From: Segetibacter sp.
Lineage (GTDB): Bacteria; Bacteroidota; Bacteroidia; Chitinophagales; Chitinophagaceae
Assembly: GCA_030146445.1 (NCBI GenBank)
Contig: JASLBT010000249.1
Location: 1-16,373 of the forward strand
Direction: 5' to 3'
Length of the DNA: 16,373 nucleotides
Made by a program: the position numbers and the translations under genes. Below the pieces are notes generated by a model, which was not told the DNA's origin, did not search any database, and worked only from the letters and a program-made list of their open reading frames with translations. Positions within the stretch are counted from its first letter, which is position 1. Each line of letters opens with the position of its first letter. Below are positions 7,014 to 13,932 of the stretch, piece by piece.

Positions 7014-8267
7014 GGCTTGTGAGTTATAAAATTGACATCCTCCGCTCTTCATCAATTGTATTTGTCTTACGATATTATCCTTAAGCACATTGAAAGTTTT
7101 CCTGTGGCAAAATGGACAATCATGTGCATTTCCATCCATGTCAACATACAGGTAATCTTTTCCTGCTCCTGAACATCCTAACCGGCGGCTGTAAAAGCCA
7201 TGGTACATTATAGAAGGATAATCTGTAAAGAGGGGATCGAAATTTACCTGTTGGTAAAATGCTTCCAAGATGTCTGTCTTTTCTTTTGACAGTAATACGT
7301 CTTTGCCGGCATAATGACCAACGGCTTTGGGTTCTAAAATCTGCACGAAAGATGCTTTAAGCTTTCTCGCAAGCTCGATATAATGATACAAGTTTTCAGG
7401 AGAAATAAATTCATTGGTGGCACAAAGCGAAAAACACAAAACCAGCCCATTTGCCACTGTGTTTTTAGAAGCTTTTTCTATCCAGTCGAACGAACCTTTT
7501 TTACCCCTGAATGCATCGTGAAGAGCCGGAACCCAATGATCAAGGCTGATGGTGATACCCGTTACTCCGGCGGCTTTAAGTTGACTTGCTTTTTCAAAGG
7601 TCAACTGGTATCCGGACGTATAAATCCAGAAATCAACATCCTTGAATTTCGGTAGGATTGCTTTGATGTCTTCAAGACGATTAAGCGGTTCTCCGCCAGT
7701 AATTTGAATCATCGTAACGCCCAGCGACCGGAAGTCGGCGATCACCTTTGTGATGTTTTCTTTTGTCAGCCTTTCAGGTTTGTTCAGGTTTTCCCACTCG
7801 AAGCAATGCTCGCATTTAAAGCCGCATTTTTTCGTGATGCCGAAAATCAGCGTGTGTAAGGCGATTGATTTGTTCGCATCAAATTGCCCCAACTGGTATC
7901 GTATATAGCGGTTGAACGATTTAGAGGGCCATCCGGGTGCATTGTAGCTGAAATAGTAGCGGTTTCCTGCGAGGGAATATTTTATTAGTTTGTTTTCACC
8001 GCGGTAAGCATCTTTCATTGCTGCAAGCGACCTCATTCTTTTAATTGCCAGCGATAAATTTTTGTATCTAAACCAACCTACAAGCAATATATTTAACCAC
8101 ATGCCATACTTAATGCACATTTTATGTAGCCCTGAAACTTGCCGGTTTGTTTTACGGGAAGAGAAAGACGGAGAATGCGTCGGGGTATTGGCGATCTCTC
8201 GATTTGCTAACGCCCTTTTGTTTATGATTAACGTTTGAATAGACGTCCAATTTTCTCTAATGTACAT
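7011..8267 (-). CDS. Radical SAM protein with C-terminal SPASM-like cysteine region
   Basis: A 418-residue enzyme with the [4Fe-4S]/S-adenosylmethionine motif CGFKCEHC (Cys148, Cys152, Cys155) and the SAM-contacting GGEP (191-194). The TIM-barrel strands ITGGEP, FWIYTSGY and GVTGITISLDH follow. The C-terminal part holds GCSGAGKDYLYVDMDGNAHDC and then PFCHRK, giving Cys365, Cys384 and Cys387, plus Cys411 near the end. This resembles an auxiliary-cluster (SPASM/twitch-like) domain, which in known families modifies peptides, proteins or cofactors. About 140 residues precede the cluster motif, including a hydrophobic patch (55-66). The first 49 residues look unconserved, so translation might begin at Met50 or Met56. 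No precursor peptide was recognised in the 800 bp upstream. It is the first gene of a cluster with the AlkB-like enzyme and the lipoprotein; the substrate is unknown. Confidence 0.88.
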   Translation of the reverse strand: MYIRENWTSIQTLIINKRALANREIANTPTHSPSFSSRKTNRQVSGLHKMCIKYGMWLNILLVGWFRYKNLSLAIKRMRSLAAMKDAYRGENKLIKYSLAGNRYYFSYNAPGWPSKSFNRYIRYQLGQFDANKSIALHTLIFGITKKCGFKCEHCFEWENLNKPERLTKENITKVIADFRSLGVTMIQITGGEPLNRLEDIKAILPKFKDVDFWIYTSGYQLTFEKASQLKAAGVTGITISLDHWVPALHDAFRGKKGSFDWIEKASKNTVANGLVLCFSLCATNEFISPENLYHYIELARKLKASFVQILEPKAVGHYAGKDVLLSKEKTDILEAFYQQVNFDPLFTDYPSIMYHGFYSRRLGCSGAGKDYLYVDMDGNAHDCPFCHRKTFNVLKDNIVRQIQLMKSGGCQFYNSQA

Positions 8268-8380
8268 AAGTTATTTTGATCAAACAATACCCATTTTTAA
8301 AATCGCAGCCTCGTGTGAGATGGCAAATCTTTTCTGTTTTTCAATTAACAGTTCTGATGAATGCAATTCCTGCTGGCTAT

Positions 8381-8430
8381 TATAAAGTGCCCGTCATCAA
8401 TTTTGTATAAAGTGCCCGTCATCAATTTTG
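8381..8430. repeat. Perfect tandem duplication of a 25-bp unit
   Basis: The unit begins TATAAAGTGCCCGTCATCAA and ends TTTTG. It occurs at 8381-8405 and again immediately at 8406-8430 with no mismatch. It lies about 115 bp upstream of the radical SAM start codon. It may be a paired protein-binding site or a remnant of mobile-element end repeats. Confidence 0.9.
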
Positions 8431-8656
8431 CAAGGCTTTGATGCGGCGATTGGATAATACGAAATAGCTAAACTGCATCAATTTTTTTGGCAGTTCTTAG
8501 ATGCTAAGTGGTCGCAGGAGGATAAAGTGCGAAGCAGAAACAATTCCCGTATTTCTTCAACAATAAAACAGGGCCATTTTGAAATACGGTTTTCATGAGT
8601 GCGACACCTTTGCCGAACTTAACTTTGGGCATTAACAATGCAAAACGCAGTTGCGT

Positions 8657-8677
8657 ACAGTCGACTCGAAAGACTGT
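8657..8677. other. Small hairpin
   Basis: ACAGTC (8657-8662) pairs with GACTGT (8672-8677) across a 9-nt loop. A second, imperfect GTGTAcAAG / CTTGcaTACAC pairing follows at 8683-8708. There is no T-run on either side, so it is not a clear terminator. Confidence 0.35.
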
Positions 8678-9063
8678 CCGCGGTGTACAAGTGGCCGCTT
8701 GCATACACACCTTGAATTCAGGACAATCATCGAATTCGTGGCTTGAAGTATTTTAACTAACGTGTAGAGTCAATATTCCGTCAATCGATCATCACACGCA
8801 GCTCATAAAAACAATCCCACAAACTCGTCATAAACAATAAATTTACTTTCTCTTTTTGCTATCGGTCACGTGAATAATACTGTGTTCATATAAGTTTTCG
8901 CCGGCAAAGAGGTATTTGGTTACGTCTTATGGCGCGATGGAAACAGGGGTTGGGTTAAACACATGATACATTTAAAAGGCAATAGATGAATGTGCGGCCA
9001 TTGGAGGCAGTGTCGTAGTCGTTCCCGATTTGCAAATAAAAAGATCAATTTTCGAAAAGAATT

Positions 9064-10944
9064 ATGAAAAATTTCCGGATAGCTGTGGCGCTTATTTTAA
9101 GCCTTTGTTGCTTACAACTTGTAAATGCCCAAAGAAAGAAGACGATCCCAAAGCCGGTACAAGTTTCAAGTCCCGACGGCCACATCGTACTCATTTTTTC
9201 TTCGCCTGCTGGAAAGCTGCAGTACCAGGTGCGGTTTAAAAAGTTCCCGGTAATTGAACCTTCACGGTTGGGGCTTGTGGTAAACGGGATTCTCCTGGGC
9301 GATAGTTGCGCTACGGGGCAAGTTAAGCGCTACAATGTCAACGAATCATATCCATATCGTGGGGTGCACAGTACCGCGGTGAATAACTACAATGGCGCGA
9401 AATTAAAAGTGATTTCCAGCAAACCTTTCACGATCGAAGCGCGTGTCTTTAACGATGGTGTGGCTTTCAGGTACCTGGTCGAAGACTCCGGTTCATCAGT
9501 TATTGATAAGGATACCACCGGCTTTGTGATACCTGCCGGCAGCACGATATGGTCGCAACCGAATGTAAGGAATTATGAAGGACGTTATTCCAAAAAGAAC
9601 AGCGAGGCATTCGTAAAAGATGACCTTGCAGGACCGCCAATTACCGCGCTGTTGCCGGGCAGTGGCCTTTATGTCGCCATTACCGAAGCCGGTCTGGCCG
9701 ACTTTGCAGGTATGTCGTTAAGGGCCGATGGCAACCGGGCATTTACCGCCAATCTGAGTGGTGTTGCCCGGGAAACCGGCAACATCGAAACGCCATGGAG
9801 GGTTATCGAAATTGCCAATGATCTCAATACCCTGGTGAACTGCGACATTGTTGCCAATGTATCTCCGCCTTTCGATCCAAAGCTTTTTCCCGAAGGATAC
9901 AATACTACCTGGATTAAACCTGGCAGGAGTGTATGGAGCTGGCTGGCCGGCCGGGGAGCAGTAACACTGGAAAACATGAAGAGGTTTTCTGACCTGGCGG
10001 CGCAACTCGGTTTCGAATACAACCTGGTAGATGAAGGTTGGGGATATTGGAAAGACAGTATCAATAATCGCAATCATTGGGACATGATGAAGGAGCTTGT
10101 TGACTATTCTGCAACAAAGGGAGTAAAGATATGGGTATGGAAAGCCTATCCCGACCGGCGCGGAATACCGGGTATTCAAGAACCCCAACAGCGAAGGGAG
10201 TTTTTTAGAAAATGTAAAGAGCTGGGTATCGTAGGGGTGAAGCTGGATTTCTTTGATTCCGAAAACCAGGAGATCATCAACTTTTACCAGGCCGCTTTAA
10301 TGGATGCCGCTTCTTACCAGTTGATGGTTAATTTTCATGGTGCCAACAAGCCTACCGGCGAAAGCCGCACCTGGCCAAACGAAATGACGAGGGAAGCAGT
10401 ACGGGGCATGGAAAACCGACCGCCATGGGCACAAACGAATACGATCATTCCTTTCACCCGCTACCTCGCAGGTCCTGCCGATTATACACCCATCCATTTT
10501 GGAGATCGTTTGGGTGAAGTGAGCTGGGCACACCACGTGGCAAGTATGGCGGTGTTTACCTCCCCTTTTTTATGTGTTGGCGCCGATCCGCAAAGTATTT
10601 TAGACAACCCGGCAAAACCGATGATCCAAAGTATTCCACCCACATGGGATGAAACAATTGTGCTCCCGCAAAGCAGGATCGGAGAACTGGTAGTTTACGC
10701 CCGCCGCAAAGGTGAAACCTGGTTTGTTGCCGCCATGAACGGCGTACACGAGTCAAAAAACCTAAAACTTAACCTGTCATTCCTTGGTAATGGTGCATAT
10801 ACACTGTCGTCGATGAAAGATGATGAAGACAAACAAGCCGGTGCCGTTTTCGATGAGGCCGGTGTTTCTGCGCAGTCATCGATTACACTACGCCTAAATC
10901 CCGAAGGTGGATACATCGGCAGGTTCGACAAAGTGGTCCGTTGA
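9064..10944 (+). CDS. Secreted GH97 glycoside hydrolase (alpha-galactosidase/alpha-glucosidase family)
   Basis: A 626-residue protein with a signal peptide (cleavage near LVNAQ, residues 19-23). It has the GH97 three-part layout: an N-terminal beta-sandwich (about 30-275), a TIM barrel opening with YNTTWIKPGRSVWSWLAG (279-296), and a C-terminal beta-domain (about 535-626). GH97 enzymes release terminal alpha-galactose or alpha-glucose from glycans, usually in the periplasm. The barrel has GVKLDFFD (391-398), where Asp395 fits the nucleophile of the retaining, BtGH97b alpha-galactosidase-like branch. NEMTREAVRGME (439-450) follows, with Glu444 the likely acid/base. That branch assignment is an inference from memory of the family; inverting SusB-type enzymes lack the Asp. 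The length is normal. The ATG at 9064 directly precedes the signal peptide. No SusC/SusD partner is adjacent. Confidence 0.92.
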   Translation: MKNFRIAVALILSLCCLQLVNAQRKKTIPKPVQVSSPDGHIVLIFSSPAGKLQYQVRFKKFPVIEPSRLGLVVNGILLGDSCATGQVKRYNVNESYPYRGVHSTAVNNYNGAKLKVISSKPFTIEARVFNDGVAFRYLVEDSGSSVIDKDTTGFVIPAGSTIWSQPNVRNYEGRYSKKNSEAFVKDDLAGPPITALLPGSGLYVAITEAGLADFAGMSLRADGNRAFTANLSGVARETGNIETPWRVIEIANDLNTLVNCDIVANVSPPFDPKLFPEGYNTTWIKPGRSVWSWLAGRGAVTLENMKRFSDLAAQLGFEYNLVDEGWGYWKDSINNRNHWDMMKELVDYSATKGVKIWVWKAYPDRRGIPGIQEPQQRREFFRKCKELGIVGVKLDFFDSENQEIINFYQAALMDAASYQLMVNFHGANKPTGESRTWPNEMTREAVRGMENRPPWAQTNTIIPFTRYLAGPADYTPIHFGDRLGEVSWAHHVASMAVFTSPFLCVGADPQSILDNPAKPMIQSIPPTWDETIVLPQSRIGELVVYARRKGETWFVAAMNGVHESKNLKLNLSFLGNGAYTLSSMKDDEDKQAGAVFDEAGVSAQSSITLRLNPEGGYIGRFDKVVR

Positions 10945-11756
10945 TTACAAATCCATTTTTCAACAGGGGTGAACCGGAAAACAGGTGACCACATCAGTTA
11001 AGATCTCGGCCCTTAAACGATAAGTCAAATAGTGGCTGTGCCGACAGAAATTTTTCACTACCATTGCCCAATGTTCTTTAGGTGTTCTTTGTAGTTAATG
11101 AATGCATTGCAAGCAGGCAAGCAATTCAACACTTTCCCGACAAGGAGAACTGATCATTAAAAAGTTTTTTGGGGACAAGCGATACAACTTTATTCAACAT
11201 CGTTGCCCGCCCGCTGCGCAGTCGGACGCCCGCCCGGATGAACCCGGTTCGGACGGGGGTGTCACTCACTTTTACCGCATAGCTTTTTTCGACGACGGCG
11301 GGGAATGCCGATGGAGCTCCGGGGACTCTTATAGACCTTTTAGGCCAACTCTGCCGATAAAACAAACGCTTACTGGTCCTATACTTTTCACGAAGGTGCA
11401 ACCCTGCGTGGGTTCACGGCGATGAAGTAAAAAATGATGATGAATGTTATTTATTCGGAGCATGGATTTTTTTTCCGTCTTAAACGACTGCATACCCGGC
11501 GTTTCACCCAGGCATACTTCCAATTTTAAAGGGACAAATTGTAATCATTGCAGATGAAATCCGGCTAAGTAGTAAGCAACCAAAAAGGAAGGGCAGGGTA
11601 TAAGGTGGCTTCGAAGGATCATCTTCTTACATGGCGGCCTAATGTCATAAACGAGCGATTCAGAAAGAATTCCGGTTACTGTCAAAACATAATCAAAGAT
11701 TAAACCCGATCTTGGGTTGCTAATTTGCTTATTCCCAAAACTAAACGTCTTATCAC
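10945..11756. other. Gene-free region between GH97 and mutarotase genes
   Basis: About 810 bp with no supportable gene. Frames such as 11102-11425 give low-complexity, cysteine- and proline-rich translations without domains. The only clear structure is the palindrome-centred motif at 11237-11259, with CCCGCCCG blocks just before it at 11207-11236. No hairpin plus T-run was found after the GH97 stop. Confidence 0.55.
11237..11259. repeat. Palindrome-centred dispersed motif, copy 2
   Basis: GGATGAACCCGGTTCGGACG followed by a G run (11237-11259) repeats the motif of 1882-1902 with one added C in the core. Just upstream, TCGGACGCCCGCCCG (11222-11236) mirrors the GGGCGGGCG block of copy 1, so the two copies share both a core and a GC-rich arm. 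Confidence 0.7.
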
Positions 11757-12092
11757 ATGAAACAGTACTGCCTGGCCGTCGACCTGGTCGATGATCCTGC
11801 ACTTATTACAGAATACGAAAATTGGCATAGAAGCGAAAACGTCTGGCCGGAAATAAAAAAAAGTATAACCGATAGTGGGATTAGCAACATGGAAATATAT
11901 CGCACCGGCAATCGCCTTTTCATGATCATCCAAACTGCTGATGATTTTAGCTTCGACAATAAAGCAGCCATGGACGCTGCGAATCCAAAAGTGCGCGAGT
12001 GGGAACAACTGATGTGGAAGTTTCAGCAATCATTTCCCTGGGCGAAGCCCGGAGAGAAGTGGGTGCTCATGGATAAAATATTCCAACTCTGA
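11757..12092 (+). CDS. L-rhamnose mutarotase family protein (RhaM/YiiL, DUF718)
   Basis: A 111-residue cytoplasmic protein with the whole RhaM fold signature. EYENWH (19-24) corresponds to the EYxxxH region of E. coli RhaM, whose Tyr and His act in anomer interconversion. VWPEI (29-33), GISNMEIYRTGNRLFM (41-56) and MWKFQQSFPW (86-95) follow, with the terminal strand KWVLMDKIF. Family members interconvert alpha and beta anomers of L-rhamnose. Some relatives act on L-fucose, and the two extra residues between His24 and the WPE motif compared with E. coli RhaM leave the sugar open. No rhamnose isomerase, kinase or aldolase gene lies beside it. The ATG at 11757 gives the expected N-terminal beta-strand. 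The surrounding pectin-type genes fit a rhamnose role. Confidence 0.88.
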   Translation: MKQYCLAVDLVDDPALITEYENWHRSENVWPEIKKSITDSGISNMEIYRTGNRLFMIIQTADDFSFDNKAAMDAANPKVREWEQLMWKFQQSFPWAKPGEKWVLMDKIFQL

Positions 12093-12096
12093 ATAT

Positions 12097-12141
12097 CATA
12101 ACCTGCAAAGTTATGTATGACAGCCGGGGTCTGACAGACCC
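12097..12141 (+). terminator. Two adjacent hairpins after the mutarotase gene
   Basis: CATAAC (12097-12102) pairs with GTTATG (12110-12115). Twelve nt later GGGTCTG (12127-12133) and CAGACCC (12135-12141) form a perfect 15-bp palindrome around a single A. They begin 5 nt beyond the mutarotase stop, which suits transcript termination or 3'-end protection, although no strong T-run follows. Confidence 0.45.
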
Positions 12142-12356
12142 GTTACGTCTAACTACTTCCAGGTAAACTATCCGGGTATTGTCGTTATATTCACTCTTAT
12201 GGTTAACCATCCATTCCGGTGCGAATGGAAAGCTGCTCGCGTATATACAATCACCAGAAAAGCAGCGTATGGTAAAAATTACCCTAAGTTCACCCTGACT
12301 CAAATCGGAGTTCGTTAATTTCCGGTTAGCAGTGCTGCTGTATGCTAAGGGGCCAT

Positions 12357-12597
12357 CCTCTTCAACTTATCAACTTTCTTCCTCACTACCCAATACCTAA
12401 ATACCTAATCCCCCAATACCCAATTCCTCTTCAACTTATCAACCGATCAACTGATCAACTTTCTTCCTCACTACCCAATACCTGAATACCTAATCCCCCA
12501 ATACCCAATCCCCTCTTCAACTTATCAACCAATCAACTAATCAACTTCTTCCTCACTACCCAATACCTGAATACCTAATCCCCCAATACCCCCGTCC
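12357..12597. repeat. G-depleted tandem repeat, three units of 69-86 bp
   Basis: Units start at 12357, 12426 and 12512. Each has CCTCTTCAACTTATCAAC, a variable number of ATCAAC words (one in unit 1, three in units 2 and 3), CTTCCTCACTACCCAATACC, then TAATCCCCCAATACCC. The plus strand has only about five G residues in roughly 235 bases. The minus strand therefore has repeated GGGTATTGGGGG and GGTATTGGG runs that could form G-quadruplexes. The tract directly follows the stop of the minus-strand lipoprotein gene. Confidence 0.85.
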
Positions 12598-12600
12598 GAA
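12589..12600. repeat. Partial inverted copy of the dispersed motif
   Basis: CCCCCGTCCGAA (12589-12600) is the exact reverse complement of TTCGGACGGGGG at 11248-11259. It sits at the junction between the tandem repeat and the stop codon of the lipoprotein gene. Confidence 0.45.
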
Positions 12601-12608
12601 AATGCACA

Positions 12609-13352
12609 TCACTTCTCCAGAGTTTCCCTTTTCGACCAGCACTCGTCCATTGAACCGCCGGTTGACTTTTGTCCTTTATGTCGCCAGTCTCCATTTACAA
12701 AGGAATAATCGAACACAAGGATTTTACCTACACTCTCCGAAGTTTTTGTAAAGAATTCAACCTTCTCCGTATACTTCCCGTTTTCGGTCGTATATGTGCC
12801 GCCACCGGCATTCATAAAGGTCTTTGTTGCGACGTTGTACGCGATCCATTGAAAATATTTTCCCGAAAGCACCTTCATGGTTCTTCTCGGGTAGAAAGGG
12901 TTTGCTCTTTTTACAACTTTATCACCGGTAAAACTTCCGGTGATGATCCAGGCGCCCATCAGTTCGCCGGGTTTGCCATTATCGAGGCGATCCCACGTTT
13001 CGGCGCTTGTTTTTGTGGAAAGTTTATTGCCGCTTAATTGTACATCTTCACTCAGTTCCTTTCCAACCTGGCTGCTATCCTTCGAGTTCCACTCAATCGT
13101 TTTAATCAGCTTGTTGCCGTCCACGCGAAAGTGGCCGCCGTATGAATGGATAAACTTTTTTCCCGGTAAATCATAAGTGGCTACCGAGAATATTCTGTCC
13201 GTCATGATCATCACCGTCCGGTTCTCTGGCGAGCCGTGTCCCCATGCTCCAACCATGTCTTTCACGTCTATCGGCTTTGCTTTACAAGACCACAGGGCAA
13301 AAATTGCGGCCATACCTATCGTGGCTGTGAGCAGTTTTACATTCACTTTCAT
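12609..13352 (-). CDS. Lipoprotein with two tandem lipocalin-like domains
   Basis: A 247-residue exported protein. The N-terminus MKVNVKLLTATIGMAAIFAL runs into a lipobox-like WSC with Cys23 as the probable acylated residue. The mature part is an internal duplication. Domain 1 (about 32-122) has VGAWGHG, FSVATYDLPGKKFIHSYGG, GNKLIKTIEW, SSQVGKEL and AETWDRL. Domain 2 (about 130-243) repeats the pattern: MGAWIITG, FQWIAYNVATKTFMNAGGG, GKYTEKVEF, SESVGKIL and MDECWSKR. Each unit starts with GAW and ends with a Trp followed by a basic residue, like small lipocalin-like beta-barrels that may bind a hydrophobic ligand. Single-unit relatives of about 130 aa are common in Bacteroidota. No ligand is known. 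The ATG at 13352 immediately precedes the signal sequence, and no Shine-Dalgarno is visible. Confidence 0.85.
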   Translation of the reverse strand: MKVNVKLLTATIGMAAIFALWSCKAKPIDVKDMVGAWGHGSPENRTVMIMTDRIFSVATYDLPGKKFIHSYGGHFRVDGNKLIKTIEWNSKDSSQVGKELSEDVQLSGNKLSTKTSAETWDRLDNGKPGELMGAWIITGSFTGDKVVKRANPFYPRRTMKVLSGKYFQWIAYNVATKTFMNAGGGTYTTENGKYTEKVEFFTKTSESVGKILVFDYSFVNGDWRHKGQKSTGGSMDECWSKRETLEK

Positions 13353-13932
13353 ATCTCAATTATTGCTGATCATTAAAGATAATATTTTCGGTTCAACAGC
13401 GGGGCAGCTTCGGAGCAATGGGCATGATTAATAAACAACGAGACCGCAATAGCCTGGCGACGCGGCGTAAACTGACGTTCCTGCTCTTAGATGTCTCAGC
13501 TTTCAGGAAAGCAATTCCTTAATCAATTACGGTTTAAGGTTCAATCCTTAAGTTTTTTTAGTACGGACGCTGCACCCATTATATCACTTTCCTGAACTTT
13601 AATGAAGATACCGTTTAAACTTACGTCGCAAAACCGCCACCCACGTGAGCGATAATCAAACGTATTTACTTGGCCGGTTTGCCGGCGATTCTTTATCTTC
13701 CTTCTTTCAAAAACGATTTGCATGAACATTCGCTTGCCAAATGCAATGCTGCATCCTGTTGCAGCCTCCTTTCGCTACGCTCAGCCGGCTTCTACCCTGG
13801 CTGCCTTTGCTGCTTCACCCAGCTTACCGCCTGCACAGTTGCAACGAAAACCTGCACATTGCTTTATTGAACATCGCCATAGGCGGGAACTCCAAAATAA
13901 ATAGTTGTACTAACCCTAATGATTGATTAAAC
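13353..13932. other. Gene-free region before the pectate lyase gene
   Basis: About 580 bp with no supportable gene. Short frames at 13541-13729 (minus) and 13670-13926 (plus) show no domain. The notable feature is the terminator-like hairpin at 13533-13559, preceded by a smaller AGGAA/TTCCT hairpin at 13505-13519. TATCTTTA on the minus strand about 28 nt before the lipoprotein start resembles the Bacteroidota -7 element TAnnTTTG, but no -33 TTTG sits at the right distance. Confidence 0.55.
13533..13559 (+). terminator. Intrinsic-type terminator without an upstream gene
   Basis: TTAAGG (13534-13539) pairs with CCTTAA (13546-13551) around the 6-nt loop TTCAAT. Then come a G and seven T residues (13553-13559). 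It is the best terminator-shaped structure in the window on the plus strand. The nearest plus-strand gene upstream ends at 12092, with an opposite-strand gene between, so it ends no visible gene. Confidence 0.6.

Larger units (their letters stand above)
8268..9063. other. Divergent gene-free region
   Basis: About 800 bp lie between the divergent radical SAM and GH97 genes, so promoters for both should be here. I found no convincing match to the Bacteroidota -33 TTTG / -7 TAnnTTTG pair at proper spacing. The region holds a perfect tandem 25-bp duplication (8381-8430) and a small hairpin (8657-8677). The 68-aa minus-strand frame at 8504-8710 has no recognisable domain and is not called. Confidence 0.55.
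12093..12608. other. Convergent intergenic region with palindromes and tandem repeat
   Basis: This 516-bp stretch lies between the convergent mutarotase and lipocalin-like lipoprotein genes. It holds two hairpins near the mutarotase stop (12097-12141), nothing clear at 12150-12350, and the repeat tract at 12357-12597. Confidence 0.6.

Noticed and set aside
8268..8330. Bacteroidota-type promoter for the radical SAM operon
   Set aside because: A TATTGTTTG word and an upstream TTTG exist on the minus strand, but the spacing between them is about 34 nt, far more than the usual 19-20.
8504..8710. Precursor peptide for the radical SAM enzyme (68-aa minus-strand frame)
   Set aside because: It is on the right strand and cysteine-containing, but has no leader-like or repeated core pattern, crosses two hairpins, and lies over 230 bp from the operon start.
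9669..10188. Two antisense open frames inside the GH97 gene
   Set aside because: They lie fully within a strongly supported GH97 coding region and have no domain features.
11102..11425. 107-aa plus-strand frame between the GH97 and mutarotase genes
   Set aside because: It runs through the dispersed palindromic motif, has an irregular composition and no recognisable fold, and an equally long frame exists on the other strand.
12357..12597. CRISPR array
   Set aside because: Repeat units are contiguous with internal slippage; there are no unique spacers of constant length and no cas genes.
13541..13729. 62-aa minus-strand frame in the gene-free region before the pectate lyase
   Set aside because: Its C-terminal codons are the terminator-like hairpin and T-run themselves, and no domain is seen.
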